From positions 1-62,018 of the forward strand of contig WFXF01000056.1 of the NCBI GenBank assembly GCA_015490755.1: DNA of 62,018 nucleotides. The letters run 5' to 3'. Made by a program: the position numbers and the translations under genes. The notes beneath the pieces were generated by a model, which searched no databases, was not told the DNA's origin, and saw only the letters and a program-made list of their open reading frames with translations. This document shows positions 28,852 to 37,586 of this stretch, in pieces. The stretch comes from Gammaproteobacteria bacterium. GTDB lineage: Bacteria; Pseudomonadota; Gammaproteobacteria; JAADGQ01. Position 1 is the stretch's first letter; every line of letters begins with the position of its first letter.

Positions 28852-29178
28852 TTACAGGTTGCTGTCGATAAATGTAGTCAACTGTGATTTGGAAACGGCA
28901 CCCACCCGAGTTGCTTCCACATGACCATTTTTAAATAACATAATCGTTGGAATACCACGAATACCAAATTTAGGAGGTGTTACCGGATTATCATCAATAT
29001 TAAGCTTTGCTACTTTTATTTTGCCGACATATTCATCTGCAATTTCATCCAGAATTGGAGCAATCATTTTACAAGGCCCACACCAATCAGCCCAAAAATC
29101 AACCAATACTGGAACTTCAGCCTTAAGTACCTCTGCATCATAATTTGCATCAGTCACATAGATTATGTTTTCGCTCAC
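28852..29178 (-). CDS. trxA: Thioredoxin
   Basis: Disulfide reductase of 108 residues with the active-site motif WCGPCK and the cis-proline segment [11 protein letters not shown]. The start is GTG, four bases after a strong AAGGAGAGG. It lies upstream of rho, as in E. coli. The 234-base gap upstream to purH must hold its promoter, but no confident -35/-10 pair was picked. Confidence 0.98.
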   Translation of the reverse strand: MSENIIYVTDANYDAEVLKAEVPVLVDFWADWCGPCKMIAPILDEIADEYVGKIKVAKLNIDDNPVTPPKFGIRGIPTIMLFKNGHVEATRVGAVSKSQLTTFIDSNL

Positions 29179-29412
29179 TTAGCCTCTCCTTTAGAGCCGA
29201 ACCTTTTAAAATCAACAGAATAAAACGGAAAATAAGCTCTCACCTAAAAATATGCGTATTGATAGCTTGACACACGAAAATCAGAAACACTATGAGAGTT
29301 TTATTTATTAATATATGTTAGAACACTATCGGCAGATACGTCCTATATTTGAGCCTAAACAACTAAAAATTGCAACCCCAACCCTAACTTTTTCACCTTT
29401 CAGCTATTATTT

Positions 29413-30984
29413 TTAGTGTCGAAAATGCCTCATACCACTAAAAACCATCGCAATTCCATGTTCATTAGCAGCCTCGATTACCTCTTGGTCACGCATAGAG
29501 CCACCTGGCTGAATCACTGCTGTTACGCCCACTTCTGCCGCACTATCCAAGCCATCACGAAATGGAAAAAAAGCATCTGAAGCCATCACAGACCCCTTGA
29601 CTTTCAGACCAGCATCAGCCGCTTTAATCGCAGCTATCCGAGCACTATATACTCGACTCATCTGGCCTGCACCCACACCAATTGTTTGATTATTTTTACC
29701 AAAAACAATTGCATTGGATTTTACAAATTTTGCTACTTTCCAGGAAAATAGCAGATCTCTCATTTCACTTTCACTTGGTTTACGCTCGGTTACTATTTTT
29801 AAATCAGAGTGTGCAATAAAACCTTGATCACGATCTTGAACCAGCAACCCGCCCGTAACTCGCTTGTAATCCCATGTTGTATGACTCCGTTTATCCCAAT
29901 AACCACAGCTTAATACACGGACATTGGGTTTATTAGCAAAAACAGCCAAAGCATCTTCAGAAACCTTGGGAGCAATTACAACCTCAATAAACTGGCGTTC
30001 AATCAAAACCTTAGCCACTTCTGCATTCAGCTCACGATTAAATGCAATAATACCACCAAAAGCCGATGCTGGATCAGTTTCATAAGCACGCTCATAGGCA
30101 ACCAGCATGCTTTCACCTACAGCAACGCCACATGGATTAGCATGCTTTACAATCACACAAGCAGGCTCTAAATCAAAGGATTTAACGCACTCCAATGCTG
30201 CATCGGTATCAGCAATATTATTAAATGAAAGTGCCTTGCCCTGCAATTGACGTGCAGTTCCAACACATGCTTCGGTCGATGATGGCTCTACATAGAAAGC
30301 TGCTTTTTGGTGTGGATTTTCTCCATAGCGCAAATCCTGCGCTTTCAGGTATTGCGAATTATAAGTACGAGGAAAATCCATACGCTCTCCCGAACTCTGC
30401 ACTGTTCCTAAATAATTTGCAACTGCACCATCATAGCCTGCTGTATGCTCAAAAGCTTTTACTGCCAGAGAAAAGCGAGCGGAATCAGAAACCGCCCCCT
30501 TATTTACCTGCATTTCATTGAGTACTTTTGCATAATCATCGACATCAACCACAACACTGACCGATTCATGGTTTTTTGCTGCCGCCCGCAGCATTGTCGG
30601 CCCACCAATATCGATATTTTCAATCGCATCAACCAACGTACAATCAGGCTCAGCAACTGTTTTAGCAAACGGGTATAAATTAACGACAACTAAATCTATT
30701 GGCCCGATATCGTGTCGCTTCATAACAGCATCATCAACACCACGCCGCCCTAACAAACCACCATGAATTTTTGGATGGAGCGTTTTAACCCGCCCCTCCA
30801 TCATTTCAGGAAAACCGGTATAAGTTGACACTTCAGTTACAGCAATACCATGCTCATTGAGCAATTTTGCAGTTCCGCCCGTTGACAATATTTCAACCCC
30901 AAATTTTTGCTGCAATTGCCGAGCAAAATCGACGATACCACTTTTATCTGAAACGCTAATCAGCGCACGCTTGATTTTTAACAC
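29413..30984 (-). CDS. purH: Bifunctional AICAR formyltransferase/IMP cyclohydrolase
   Basis: Last two steps of IMP synthesis. The 523-residue protein has an N-terminal cyclohydrolase domain beginning [18 protein letters not shown] and a C-terminal formyltransferase domain with [11 protein letters not shown] and [23 protein letters not shown] (in two parts). GTG start, with AAGGA six bases upstream. It begins nine bases after fis and is the last gene of a dusB-fis-purH run. Confidence 0.98.
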   Translation of the reverse strand: MLKIKRALISVSDKSGIVDFARQLQQKFGVEILSTGGTAKLLNEHGIAVTEVSTYTGFPEMMEGRVKTLHPKIHGGLLGRRGVDDAVMKRHDIGPIDLVVVNLYPFAKTVAEPDCTLVDAIENIDIGGPTMLRAAAKNHESVSVVVDVDDYAKVLNEMQVNKGAVSDSARFSLAVKAFEHTAGYDGAVANYLGTVQSSGERMDFPRTYNSQYLKAQDLRYGENPHQKAAFYVEPSSTEACVGTARQLQGKALSFNNIADTDAALECVKSFDLEPACVIVKHANPCGVAVGESMLVAYERAYETDPASAFGGIIAFNRELNAEVAKVLIERQFIEVVIAPKVSEDALAVFANKPNVRVLSCGYWDKRSHTTWDYKRVTGGLLVQDRDQGFIAHSDLKIVTERKPSESEMRDLLFSWKVAKFVKSNAIVFGKNNQTIGVGAGQMSRVYSARIAAIKAADAGLKVKGSVMASDAFFPFRDGLDSAAEVGVTAVIQPGGSMRDQEVIEAANEHGIAMVFSGMRHFRH

Positions 30985-30993
30985 AGAAATTCC

Positions 30994-31269
30994 TTAATCC
31001 AGATCGTACAGTTTTAATTTTTTGCGGAGGGTTGTTCTATTAAGACCAAGTATTTTTGCTGCCCTACTCTGATTTCCTTGAGTATATTTCATCACAACCT
31101 CAAGAAGTGGCAGCTCAACCTCACTCAACACCATTTGATAGATATTTTCTGGCGGTTGCCCTCCATCAAGATCCTTAAAATACATTTCCAGCGCAATACG
31201 CATGCAACCACTCAGTGGCTGCTTGCGCCGTTCAACGAAAGCATCCTGCTTTAATTTATATTCGCTCAT
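30994..31269 (-). CDS. fis: Nucleoid-associated regulator Fis
   Basis: Small DNA-bending protein of 91 residues. The C-terminal helix-turn-helix is highly conserved: GNQSRAAKILGLNRTTLRKKL. In E. coli it activates rRNA promoters and shapes the nucleoid during fast growth. The start overlaps the dusB stop by four bases, the classic dusB-fis coupling. Confidence 0.97.
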   Translation of the reverse strand: MSEYKLKQDAFVERRKQPLSGCMRIALEMYFKDLDGGQPPENIYQMVLSEVELPLLEVVMKYTQGNQSRAAKILGLNRTTLRKKLKLYDLD

Positions 31270-32243
31270 GCGACTCTATCCAGACAGTCAAAAAAATTAC
31301 GGGTCAGTTTTATTTGTTGCTCAGATGAATCTAATCGATTCACTTGATGACGAAATTCTGAAGCTCCAGTTTGCCCTTTACTAAACCAGGACAGGTGCTT
31401 CCGTGCCATACGTACCCCAGTATATTCGCCATAAAATTCATACATTTTTTGCAGGTGCTTTAATACTATCATTTTTATCTCAGCAGCTGTAGGCTGAGAT
31501 GGAATTTCCCCTGTTTTCAAGTACGCGCCAATATCACGAAAAATCCAGGGCCGCCCTTGTGCTGCACGACCTATCATGACAGCATCAACCCCGGTATAGT
31601 CGAGCACAAATTTGGCTTTTTCTGGTGAAGTAATATCACCATTGGCAATCACTGGAATCTCCACCGCTGCTTTAATATCAGCAATAGTATCGTATTCAGC
31701 ATCACCACGGTATCCGCAAGCACGTGTACGTCCATGTACTGCCAAAGCCTGAACTCCAGATTTTTCTGCAATTTTAGCAACAACGACTCCATTACGGCTA
31801 ACCGCATCCCAACCCGTACGTATTTTAAGCGTCACTGGCACATCAACAGCCTTAACAACCGCTTCCAGAATTTTCCCTACAAGCAGCTCATTTTGTAATA
31901 GTGCCGACCCTGCCATCACATTACATATTTTTTTGGCAGGACAACCCATATTAATATCAATAATTTGCGCACCATTTTCAACATTCATCTGTGCAGCTTG
32001 CGCCATAAGTGCAGGATCTGCACCCACAATCTGAACAGAACGCGGCGTATCATCAGCATCAGCAAATGTAGCTCGCCGCTGTGTTTTATCACTTCCCCAC
32101 AATAGCGAATTTGATGAAACCATCTCGGACACCGCCAAACCTGCTCCCCACTGCCTGCACAATTGGCGGAACGGCGCATCAGTCACTCCAGCCATAGGGG
32201 CAAGTATTAAATTGTTTGTTAGTTCATATGGACCGATTCGCAT
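31266..32243 (-). CDS. dusB: tRNA-dihydrouridine synthase B
   Basis: FMN-dependent enzyme that reduces specific uridines in tRNA to dihydrouridine. It has 325 residues (E. coli 321). LAPMAGVTDAPFRQLCR starts the TIM barrel, and MGCPAKKICN contains the catalytic cysteine. VIANGDITSPEKA and MIGRAAQGRPWIF bind FMN. Coupling to fis identifies it as the DusB type. It lies 56 bases after the arsS-like gene, probably in one transcript. Confidence 0.96.
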   Translation of the reverse strand: MRIGPYELTNNLILAPMAGVTDAPFRQLCRQWGAGLAVSEMVSSNSLLWGSDKTQRRATFADADDTPRSVQIVGADPALMAQAAQMNVENGAQIIDINMGCPAKKICNVMAGSALLQNELLVGKILEAVVKAVDVPVTLKIRTGWDAVSRNGVVVAKIAEKSGVQALAVHGRTRACGYRGDAEYDTIADIKAAVEIPVIANGDITSPEKAKFVLDYTGVDAVMIGRAAQGRPWIFRDIGAYLKTGEIPSQPTAAEIKMIVLKHLQKMYEFYGEYTGVRMARKHLSWFSKGQTGASEFRHQVNRLDSSEQQIKLTRNFFDCLDRVA

Positions 32244-32299
32244 GAAATTTTACTTTAGAGGGATCTATCAAGAGAACCGCACATCATACCAGAAAACAG

Positions 32300-33265
32300 T
32301 TATCCTTCCAGTGCACCGCCACAGCTGCTTCCTTGACCCGCAGCACAACCATAACAATGCCCCTTAACAACAACAGCCTCTCCCTCAAGCATTCCCCCTG
32401 CCAGGTCAGACAGATGCCAGCGACTCTTTCCTTCCCGCTGTAAAGGCAGGTTGAGCATTTGATTAAAGTCACAATCATAAACAAAACCCTGCCAATCCAC
32501 GCTCAACTGATTGCGACACATTAAACTTTCCAGATTATCTGAACTATATGCATTATTTAACAGCTGCATATAGCCTTCAAACTCACCCTTCGAAACCAAC
32601 ATGCTACCAAAACGCTTAATCGGCATATTTGTTAATGTAAATAGTTGATTAAACTCTATGCCAAATTTCTCTGTTAAATGCCTTCTATAGTCAGACTCCA
32701 AGGCTGCTTGAGGGGGGGGTAAAGCAGGGCCTTGTGGATTATAGACAAGGTTTAACACTAAACCTGACATCGGCTTTCCATAACCTAGAGAGTTCAACCG
32801 CAAAAGCCCCTTGATACTCGCAGCAAAGGTACCTCGGCCTCGCTGCTTATCAACATTATCTTCAAGATAACATGGCAATGATGCAACCACCTCTACTTCA
32901 TTAAGTGCTAAAAAATTCGCCAACTCTTTATAGCCAGGCTCTTCAAAAATGGTTAAATTACACCGATCAATGACATGAACGCCTAACGCTTTCGCACTCT
33001 CAACCAGGTAACAAAAGTGTATATTCATTTCTGGTGCCCCCCCTGTCAGATCCAGCGTTTTGATATCGCCCTTTTCCAAAAACCTGACAATATCTTCAAT
33101 AACATTACGCTCCATCATTTCAGACCGCCCAGGACTTGCATCAACATGACAATGCAAACATTGCAAATTACAGCGATACCCCAAGTTAACTTGCAACACC
33201 TCCACCTGCCTTCTGGCTACTGACGGAAATTGCCACTCTTCCAGCAGTGATAATGTATCAAGCAT
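32300..33265 (-). CDS. arsS: ArsS-like radical SAM protein
   Basis: 321 residues. Radical SAM motif CNLQCLHC (C32, C36, C39) is followed by HVDASPGRSE, and DLTGGAPEMN replaces the usual GGEP. The C-terminal part ends with CYGCAAGQGSSCGG (C304, C307, C315), probably for an extra iron-sulfur cluster. This layout matches the family annotated as arsenosugar-synthesis radical SAM protein ArsS, some members of which are selenoproteins. No stop codon is read through here and the positions are cysteine. No arsM or other arsenic gene is nearby, so the substrate is uncertain. It is first in a run with dusB, fis and purH. Confidence 0.85.
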   Translation of the reverse strand: MLDTLSLLEEWQFPSVARRQVEVLQVNLGYRCNLQCLHCHVDASPGRSEMMERNVIEDIVRFLEKGDIKTLDLTGGAPEMNIHFCYLVESAKALGVHVIDRCNLTIFEEPGYKELANFLALNEVEVVASLPCYLEDNVDKQRGRGTFAASIKGLLRLNSLGYGKPMSGLVLNLVYNPQGPALPPPQAALESDYRRHLTEKFGIEFNQLFTLTNMPIKRFGSMLVSKGEFEGYMQLLNNAYSSDNLESLMCRNQLSVDWQGFVYDCDFNQMLNLPLQREGKSRWHLSDLAGGMLEGEAVVVKGHCYGCAAGQGSSCGGALEG

Positions 33266-33409
33266 CTAATCTCTTCCCCTCCCCATCATTTATTGTGCCG
33301 AAACTCTCTATCTGAATACATAAAATTAACCTTAACGAGCCGTGTAAAAATTTAAAATTTACAACTTATTTAAAAATATGTAAGAATACGTATGCGTTTA
33401 CTCAAGTTT

Positions 33410-33925
33410 ATCCAGCATACGCCGTTAACATGTTCGCAAGGACGTAGCTAAGCAGCAAGGAATAAGGAAAGCGCTGCAATAACAGGATGATGTAGCATGT
33501 TGTGTAGCTGTGCAAATCGTACCACATGGATCGGTACTGGCAAGATGCCATACGCAACGGACAAGGATTGAAATGCAATCGGTCAATGGAATTGATAATG
33601 GCAAGATGCCGTGCACAGATACAACTTTTTGGATTCATAGGAATGAAGCCAAAAAACGGAAGCAGTATGCAAGGAAAAGGGACTAAGCACGTATATTTGG
33701 AAGGCAAGATGCCACCATGTCACATGGAGTGACCGCATGGAAGCAACGATCACGAAGGATTAAGGATAGATGTGATTGATAAAAAGGGAGTAAAGGATTG
33801 TACGCGTACGCTCTACGCGTACCTTAGATCACGGGAAGTGATCATTACCTGGCCAAGGACGGCCTCACCAATTTCCCCACCAAACTTTTCAAACCCATAG
33901 GCAAACTGGAAATGCCTATACTCAG
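33410..33925 (+). ncRNA. Candidate large structured RNA, unknown class
   Basis: This is the core of a 683-base stretch with no credible gene (33266-33948). Many consecutive helices can be drawn. Perfect or near-perfect ones are GCAGC/GCTGC (33452/33473), GTACC/GGTAC (33519/33533), GATTG/CAATC (33566/33576), TTTTTGG/CCAAAAA with inner TTCAT/ATGAA (33626/33649), CCATG/CATGG (33715/33723), GATCAC/GTGATT (33748/33772), GTACGCGTA/TACGCGTAC (33800/33814), GATCAC/GTGATC (33827/33838), GGCC/GGCC (33851/33861) and ATAGGCA/TGCCTAT (33897/33913). Three copies of GGCAAGATGCC, each a tiny hairpin, lie at 33539, 33600 and 33703. Loops are purine-rich on the plus strand (GGGAA, AGGA, AAGGAC), which favours plus-strand transcription. 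No promoter or T-tract terminator was identified with confidence. It could be an RNA gene, a remnant of a mobile element with a structured RNA, or a leader of arsS on the other strand. Confidence 0.4.
33539..33713 (+). repeat. Three copies of GGCAAGATGCC
   Basis: Exact 11-base copies at 33539-33549, 33600-33610 and 33703-33713. Each can fold as GGCA, loop AGA, TGCC. Spacing is irregular (61 and 103 bases) and the reading frame differs between copies, so they are not a protein repeat. Confidence 0.9.
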
Positions 33926-33948
33926 CAACGTTGTAAGGAACAGAAGGT

Positions 33949-34446
33949 TCACAAAAGTATTAAACCTCCGATCTCTTCAAATAAACCTGAAAAATCAACC
34001 TCCACCCAACCACTACTGCCACCTATAATTAAGTGCCGCTCTAAAATATCCGGAATTTTCACCTGGCTTTCCCCGTCAGTTTTTTCAATATTTATTACTT
34101 GTGGCAAAGTATCAACCAAAATACCCACAGCACCATCACCTTTACCAACAACCAAAATATGAGATTGATTCTCTTGCTGCGTATAAGACACTTCATCAAA
34201 AAAGATATCTTTCAGATCAAAAACTGAAACAATATTCCCACGATGATTAATGACTCCTCTAAACCACCTCGGTGTATTAGGTACGGGGTAGATCTCTCCA
34301 TCATTAACAACTTCATTTAACGTCTGCGAGGGGAGAAACAAACGAAGCCCCCCTACAAGAACACCATAACGTACTGTTTTAGCATCAAATTGAAGGTCAA
34401 TTTCACTTGATGCTTTCGCACTCTCTATTTCTTCAGTATTCACCAT
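33949..34446 (-). CDS. CheW-like chemotaxis/signalling adaptor
   Basis: CheW-domain protein of 165 residues. It has a 25-residue polar N-terminal extension, then YGVLVGGLRLFLPSQTLNEVV, WFRGVINHRGNIVSVFDL (the CheW core) and GILVDTLPQVINIE. CheW proteins couple receptors to a CheA-type kinase. None of cheA, receptor or pil genes is nearby, so it is an orphan. It could belong to a chemotaxis or twitching (PilI-like) array encoded elsewhere. It is divergent from the hypothetical gene at 34529 by 82 bases. Confidence 0.88.
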   Translation of the reverse strand: MVNTEEIESAKASSEIDLQFDAKTVRYGVLVGGLRLFLPSQTLNEVVNDGEIYPVPNTPRWFRGVINHRGNIVSVFDLKDIFFDEVSYTQQENQSHILVVGKGDGAVGILVDTLPQVINIEKTDGESQVKIPDILERHLIIGGSSGWVEVDFSGLFEEIGGLILL

Positions 34447-34528
34447 ATTTCCTCAGTTTTAACTATCACTTCCGATATCGACTTTAAACAACCTAAGGAT
34501 TAGAAAACAAAAACCGAAAGTTAATAAT

Positions 34529-35053
34529 ATGAGATACACCACAGCAACTCTTTCATTTTGCCTATTGATTTTCAGTGGCTATTTACCTTCCGCTCATTCG
34601 CTTGAGTTATTTGGCATCAATCTTGAAACTACAAACAGAAACCTACTACGCAGCGCTATTAAACAGGCGGGAGCCAAGCTGGTTCGTGAAGGCGGACTAT
34701 CAAACTTTTATGACATTTATAACAGCAGCAAACTTTTTGAAAACAGTGAACGCCTCTACACAGGGTTCATTAAAGAGAGTGGTGATTTTGCTTTTCTGGA
34801 ATATCAATTTCCAGCACAATTCCATGCCACAATTCAGCAAAAAATGGAGCGCAAATATGGACCTGCAAAATACAACAAAGGTACTTTTTTAACTGACGGC
34901 ACCTTGTACTGGAATATAGAAAAAATCCTCATCACCCTTCATACAGACTTTTACAGAGATAAAAGCCTGTTAATTTACGAGATCCCTGAAAATCGCATAA
35001 AACTCAACGCCGAGTTTAATCAGCAACAAATTCAAAATAGCCCCTATTATTAA
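34529..35053 (+). CDS. Exported protein of unknown function
   Basis: 174 residues, family not recognised. A typical signal peptide (MRYTTATLSFCLLIFSGYLP) ends near SAHS at residue 24, so it should be periplasmic. There is no lipobox. The mature part begins LELFGINLETTNRNLLRSAIKQAG and has a run of aromatic residues around FIKESGDFAFLEYQFP, suggesting a small beta-rich fold. It lies between the divergent cheW and the propeller gene, 77 bases ahead of the latter's ATG. No function is proposed. Confidence 0.75.
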   Translation: MRYTTATLSFCLLIFSGYLPSAHSLELFGINLETTNRNLLRSAIKQAGAKLVREGGLSNFYDIYNSSKLFENSERLYTGFIKESGDFAFLEYQFPAQFHATIQQKMERKYGPAKYNKGTFLTDGTLYWNIEKILITLHTDFYRDKSLLIYEIPENRIKLNAEFNQQQIQNSPYY

Positions 35054-35130
35054 TTTTTCCACGCGTTAAGTTGAGAAATTACCTTAAATTTTCTATCCTT
35101 CTCTCTATTTTTAAGTCAAGGTATAACAGA

Positions 35131-36387
35131 ATGCGAAAGGCTTCCTGGGCATTAGCCTATTTTTCAAGCGATAGAAAGACAGGCAACGTTTCAATTATTA
35201 AACATGATGAAACAACATCTCTAAAAGAGATTCCGATTGATCCTGCCAGTGATACTGAAAAACCTTACAAACCTGTTTTTCTTGGCATCAGTCGAAACGA
35301 AAAAATTATCTTGATGAACCCTGTATCAAAAGAGATACATCTTGCTGACCGTTTTCCAGCCGATGCGTTTCCAGCACATGCTTATCCAGATCCATACTCT
35401 GACCGAGTCTGGTATATGAATGACGGCGATAAACAGACAGGCAACGACACACTCAATTGTGGCACTCAAGGCTCTTCTGTCATGGTTGTCAACCTGGACA
35501 AAACAAATCAAAGTGAGGCGGCTGAAGTTTTAAAAACCATCTGTGTAGGGCGCGGACACCACAATGCAACCTTTTCAGCACCCTCAAAAAATGCACCCGA
35601 TGTTCCTTATCGTACATTCATTTCCAACTTAAAAGATGGCACTCTCTCAGTTATTGGTAATGATCCTGACGATAAAAAGAGCTGGTTAAAAGTTGTTGCG
35701 ACCATTAACCTATGTAATGCCGAAAAAGAAGAAAACAGTGAAACAAGCATTCCTAACAACTCATTTCCTCATGGCACTGACTATTCGCACCTCACTGGAA
35801 AGCTGTATTGCTTAAGTAACGGCTATGAACAAATACAGATTATTGATCCAATCAAAAATATTATTGAAAGTACAATTGAACTCAAAGGCAGTCGCAACCT
35901 GTTATTACACCCTGCAGGACAATTTTTGATTGGTAAAGGTGCCGATCGAAAATCTGATTCTGAACATATTATTGGCGAACTGTCTATTATCGATGCGCTC
36001 AATAAAACGGTTGTAGGTATTGTAAAAATACCCGATGTTTATGCTGCCAAGTATACCTTCAGCCCAACGGGTGACAAGCTCTATCTCGCTTGCGCTGCAT
36101 CGGGTAATGATGAGCAACAAAAAAATGCAAAAACTGGCATAATCCAAGTGTATGACACGTCAGCTTTGCCTGATATGCCACTGCTGAGTGAAATCAAAGT
36201 AGGAGAGGCACAATGCGGCAGCCGTTCTGCTGATATACTGACACAGCAAGACGGTTCAACACCCTACGTATTTGTTACCAATCCAACGGATGGATCAATG
36301 AGTGTTATTGACGCAGCGAGTGATGCTGTAATCGAAACGGTTGTATTCGAAAATACCTCAAGCCATGCTCGTCTCTATGACATATAA
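35131..36387 (+). CDS. YVTN/amine-dehydrogenase-like beta-propeller protein
   Basis: 418 residues from the chosen ATG. The pattern DGTLSVIGND, EQIQIIDPIKNIIESTIEL and DGSMSVIDAASDAVIETVV is that of YVTN-type seven-bladed propellers. TTG at 35071 would add 20 residues, but AAGG nine bases before the ATG at 35131 favours the shorter form. The longer form would add only a weakly hydrophobic, Arg/Lys-containing lead. Without it there is no signal peptide, so location is unclear. Histidine and cysteine residues in CVGRGHHNATF could bind metal. It is 21 bases upstream of DAHP synthase. Function unknown. Confidence 0.75.
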   Translation: MRKASWALAYFSSDRKTGNVSIIKHDETTSLKEIPIDPASDTEKPYKPVFLGISRNEKIILMNPVSKEIHLADRFPADAFPAHAYPDPYSDRVWYMNDGDKQTGNDTLNCGTQGSSVMVVNLDKTNQSEAAEVLKTICVGRGHHNATFSAPSKNAPDVPYRTFISNLKDGTLSVIGNDPDDKKSWLKVVATINLCNAEKEENSETSIPNNSFPHGTDYSHLTGKLYCLSNGYEQIQIIDPIKNIIESTIELKGSRNLLLHPAGQFLIGKGADRKSDSEHIIGELSIIDALNKTVVGIVKIPDVYAAKYTFSPTGDKLYLACAASGNDEQQKNAKTGIIQVYDTSALPDMPLLSEIKVGEAQCGSRSADILTQQDGSTPYVFVTNPTDGSMSVIDAASDAVIETVVFENTSSHARLYDI

Positions 36388-36408
36388 ACTAAAGTACAGA
36401 ATTAAGTA

Positions 36409-37467
36409 ATGAAATACCCAACAGATGATTTACGCATCGTAGCACTCAAAGAGTTACTCGCTCCAGAAGAGGTGCATCAAAAACACCCTATTACAGAATC
36501 TGCTGCAAAACTGATTCTGAATACTAGACAACAAGAGCATAATATTTTGAATGGTAAGGATGATCGCTTAATTGTAATCGTCGGACCATGCTCCATTCAT
36601 GATCCCAAAGCAGCTATTGAGTATGCAACTCGCTTGAAAAAAGTGAGTGAAATATTCGAGGACGACCTGCTCATCATTATGCGTGTCTACTTTGAAAAAC
36701 CACGCACCCGCGTAGGATGGAAGGGGCTGATTAACGACCCTGACCTGGATGGCAGCTTTCATATCAATAAAGGTTTGAATCTGGCTCGTAAGTTATTACT
36801 GGATATCAATGAAATGGGAGTTCCTGCGGCCACAGAATATCTGGATCTCATCAGCCCACAATATGTCGCCGATCTTATCAGCTGGGGAGCTATAGGCGCT
36901 CGTACTACAGAAAGCCAGGCTCATCGTGAACTGGCATCAGGCCTATCCTGCCCTGTAGGATTTAAAAATGGTACAGATGGCAATTTAAATATTGCTGTTG
37001 ATGCGATCTATTCAGCATCACAGCCTCATAACTTTCTTTCTGTCACCAAAGCAGGGCGTTCTGCAATTTTTGCCACCAAAGGTAACGACGACTGCCATAT
37101 CATTCTACGCGGAGGAAACAGCACCCCAAATTACGATGCAGAATCAGTAAATCTTGCAAGCCAAACTCTGAAAGATGCCGGGTTACGAGAAAATATCATG
37201 ATCGATCTAAGCCATGCCAATAGCAATAAACAACCTGAAAAGCAGACTCAAGTTGGAGCGCATGTTGCCAAGCAAATTGCCAACGGAGATCAACGCATTA
37301 TCGGTGTCATGATCGAAAGCCACCTGATTGGCGGACGACAAAACATTGTAAATGGTAAAGCTCCAACCTATGGACAAAGTATTACTGATGGATGTTTAAG
37401 TTGGGATCGTTCAATTCCATTACTAAAAAACCTGGCAACTGCAGTGCAGCATCGCCGTAAAAAATAA
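36409..37467 (+). CDS. 3-deoxy-7-phosphoheptulonate synthase (DAHP synthase), class I
   Basis: Commits phosphoenolpyruvate and erythrose-4-phosphate to aromatic amino acid synthesis. It is a 352-residue AroF/AroG/AroH-type enzyme with VGPCSIHDPKAAIEYA, YFEKPRTRVGWKGLINDPDLD, ESQAHRELASGLSCPVGFKNGTDG (in two parts) and DLSHANS. It carries an N-terminal extension like that of feedback-regulated E. coli isoenzymes. Which of Phe, Tyr or Trp inhibits it cannot be told, so no symbol is given. Confidence 0.94.
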   Translation: MKYPTDDLRIVALKELLAPEEVHQKHPITESAAKLILNTRQQEHNILNGKDDRLIVIVGPCSIHDPKAAIEYATRLKKVSEIFEDDLLIIMRVYFEKPRTRVGWKGLINDPDLDGSFHINKGLNLARKLLLDINEMGVPAATEYLDLISPQYVADLISWGAIGARTTESQAHRELASGLSCPVGFKNGTDGNLNIAVDAIYSASQPHNFLSVTKAGRSAIFATKGNDDCHIILRGGNSTPNYDAESVNLASQTLKDAGLRENIMIDLSHANSNKQPEKQTQVGAHVAKQIANGDQRIIGVMIESHLIGGRQNIVNGKAPTYGQSITDGCLSWDRSIPLLKNLATAVQHRRKK

Positions 37468-37586
37468 TTTTCAAAAAATCAACAAAAAATGCGTTACAAT
37501 ATGGAGCTTTTTTCTGAGCATGGAAAAGATTACTCTTCTCCCAAGAAAAAATATTGTACATTTAAATCTTAACCGGAGAGATTGCC

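Noticed and set aside
32300-33265. Selenocysteine in the ArsS-like protein
   Set aside because: The relevant positions are encoded as cysteine, and the frame has no internal TGA.
33408-33732. Open frames of 60-99 codons on both strands in the structured region
   Set aside because: They overlap each other on opposite strands, have no Shine-Dalgarno, resemble no family, and the GGCAAGATGCC repeats fall in different frames. They look like chance frames across a structured RNA.
33800-33864. Possible group II intron domain V-VI or cyclic-di-GMP riboswitch
   Set aside because: The hairpins lack the conserved domain V AGC triad and bulge arrangement, and the riboswitch core sequences are absent. 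There is no reverse transcriptase gene.
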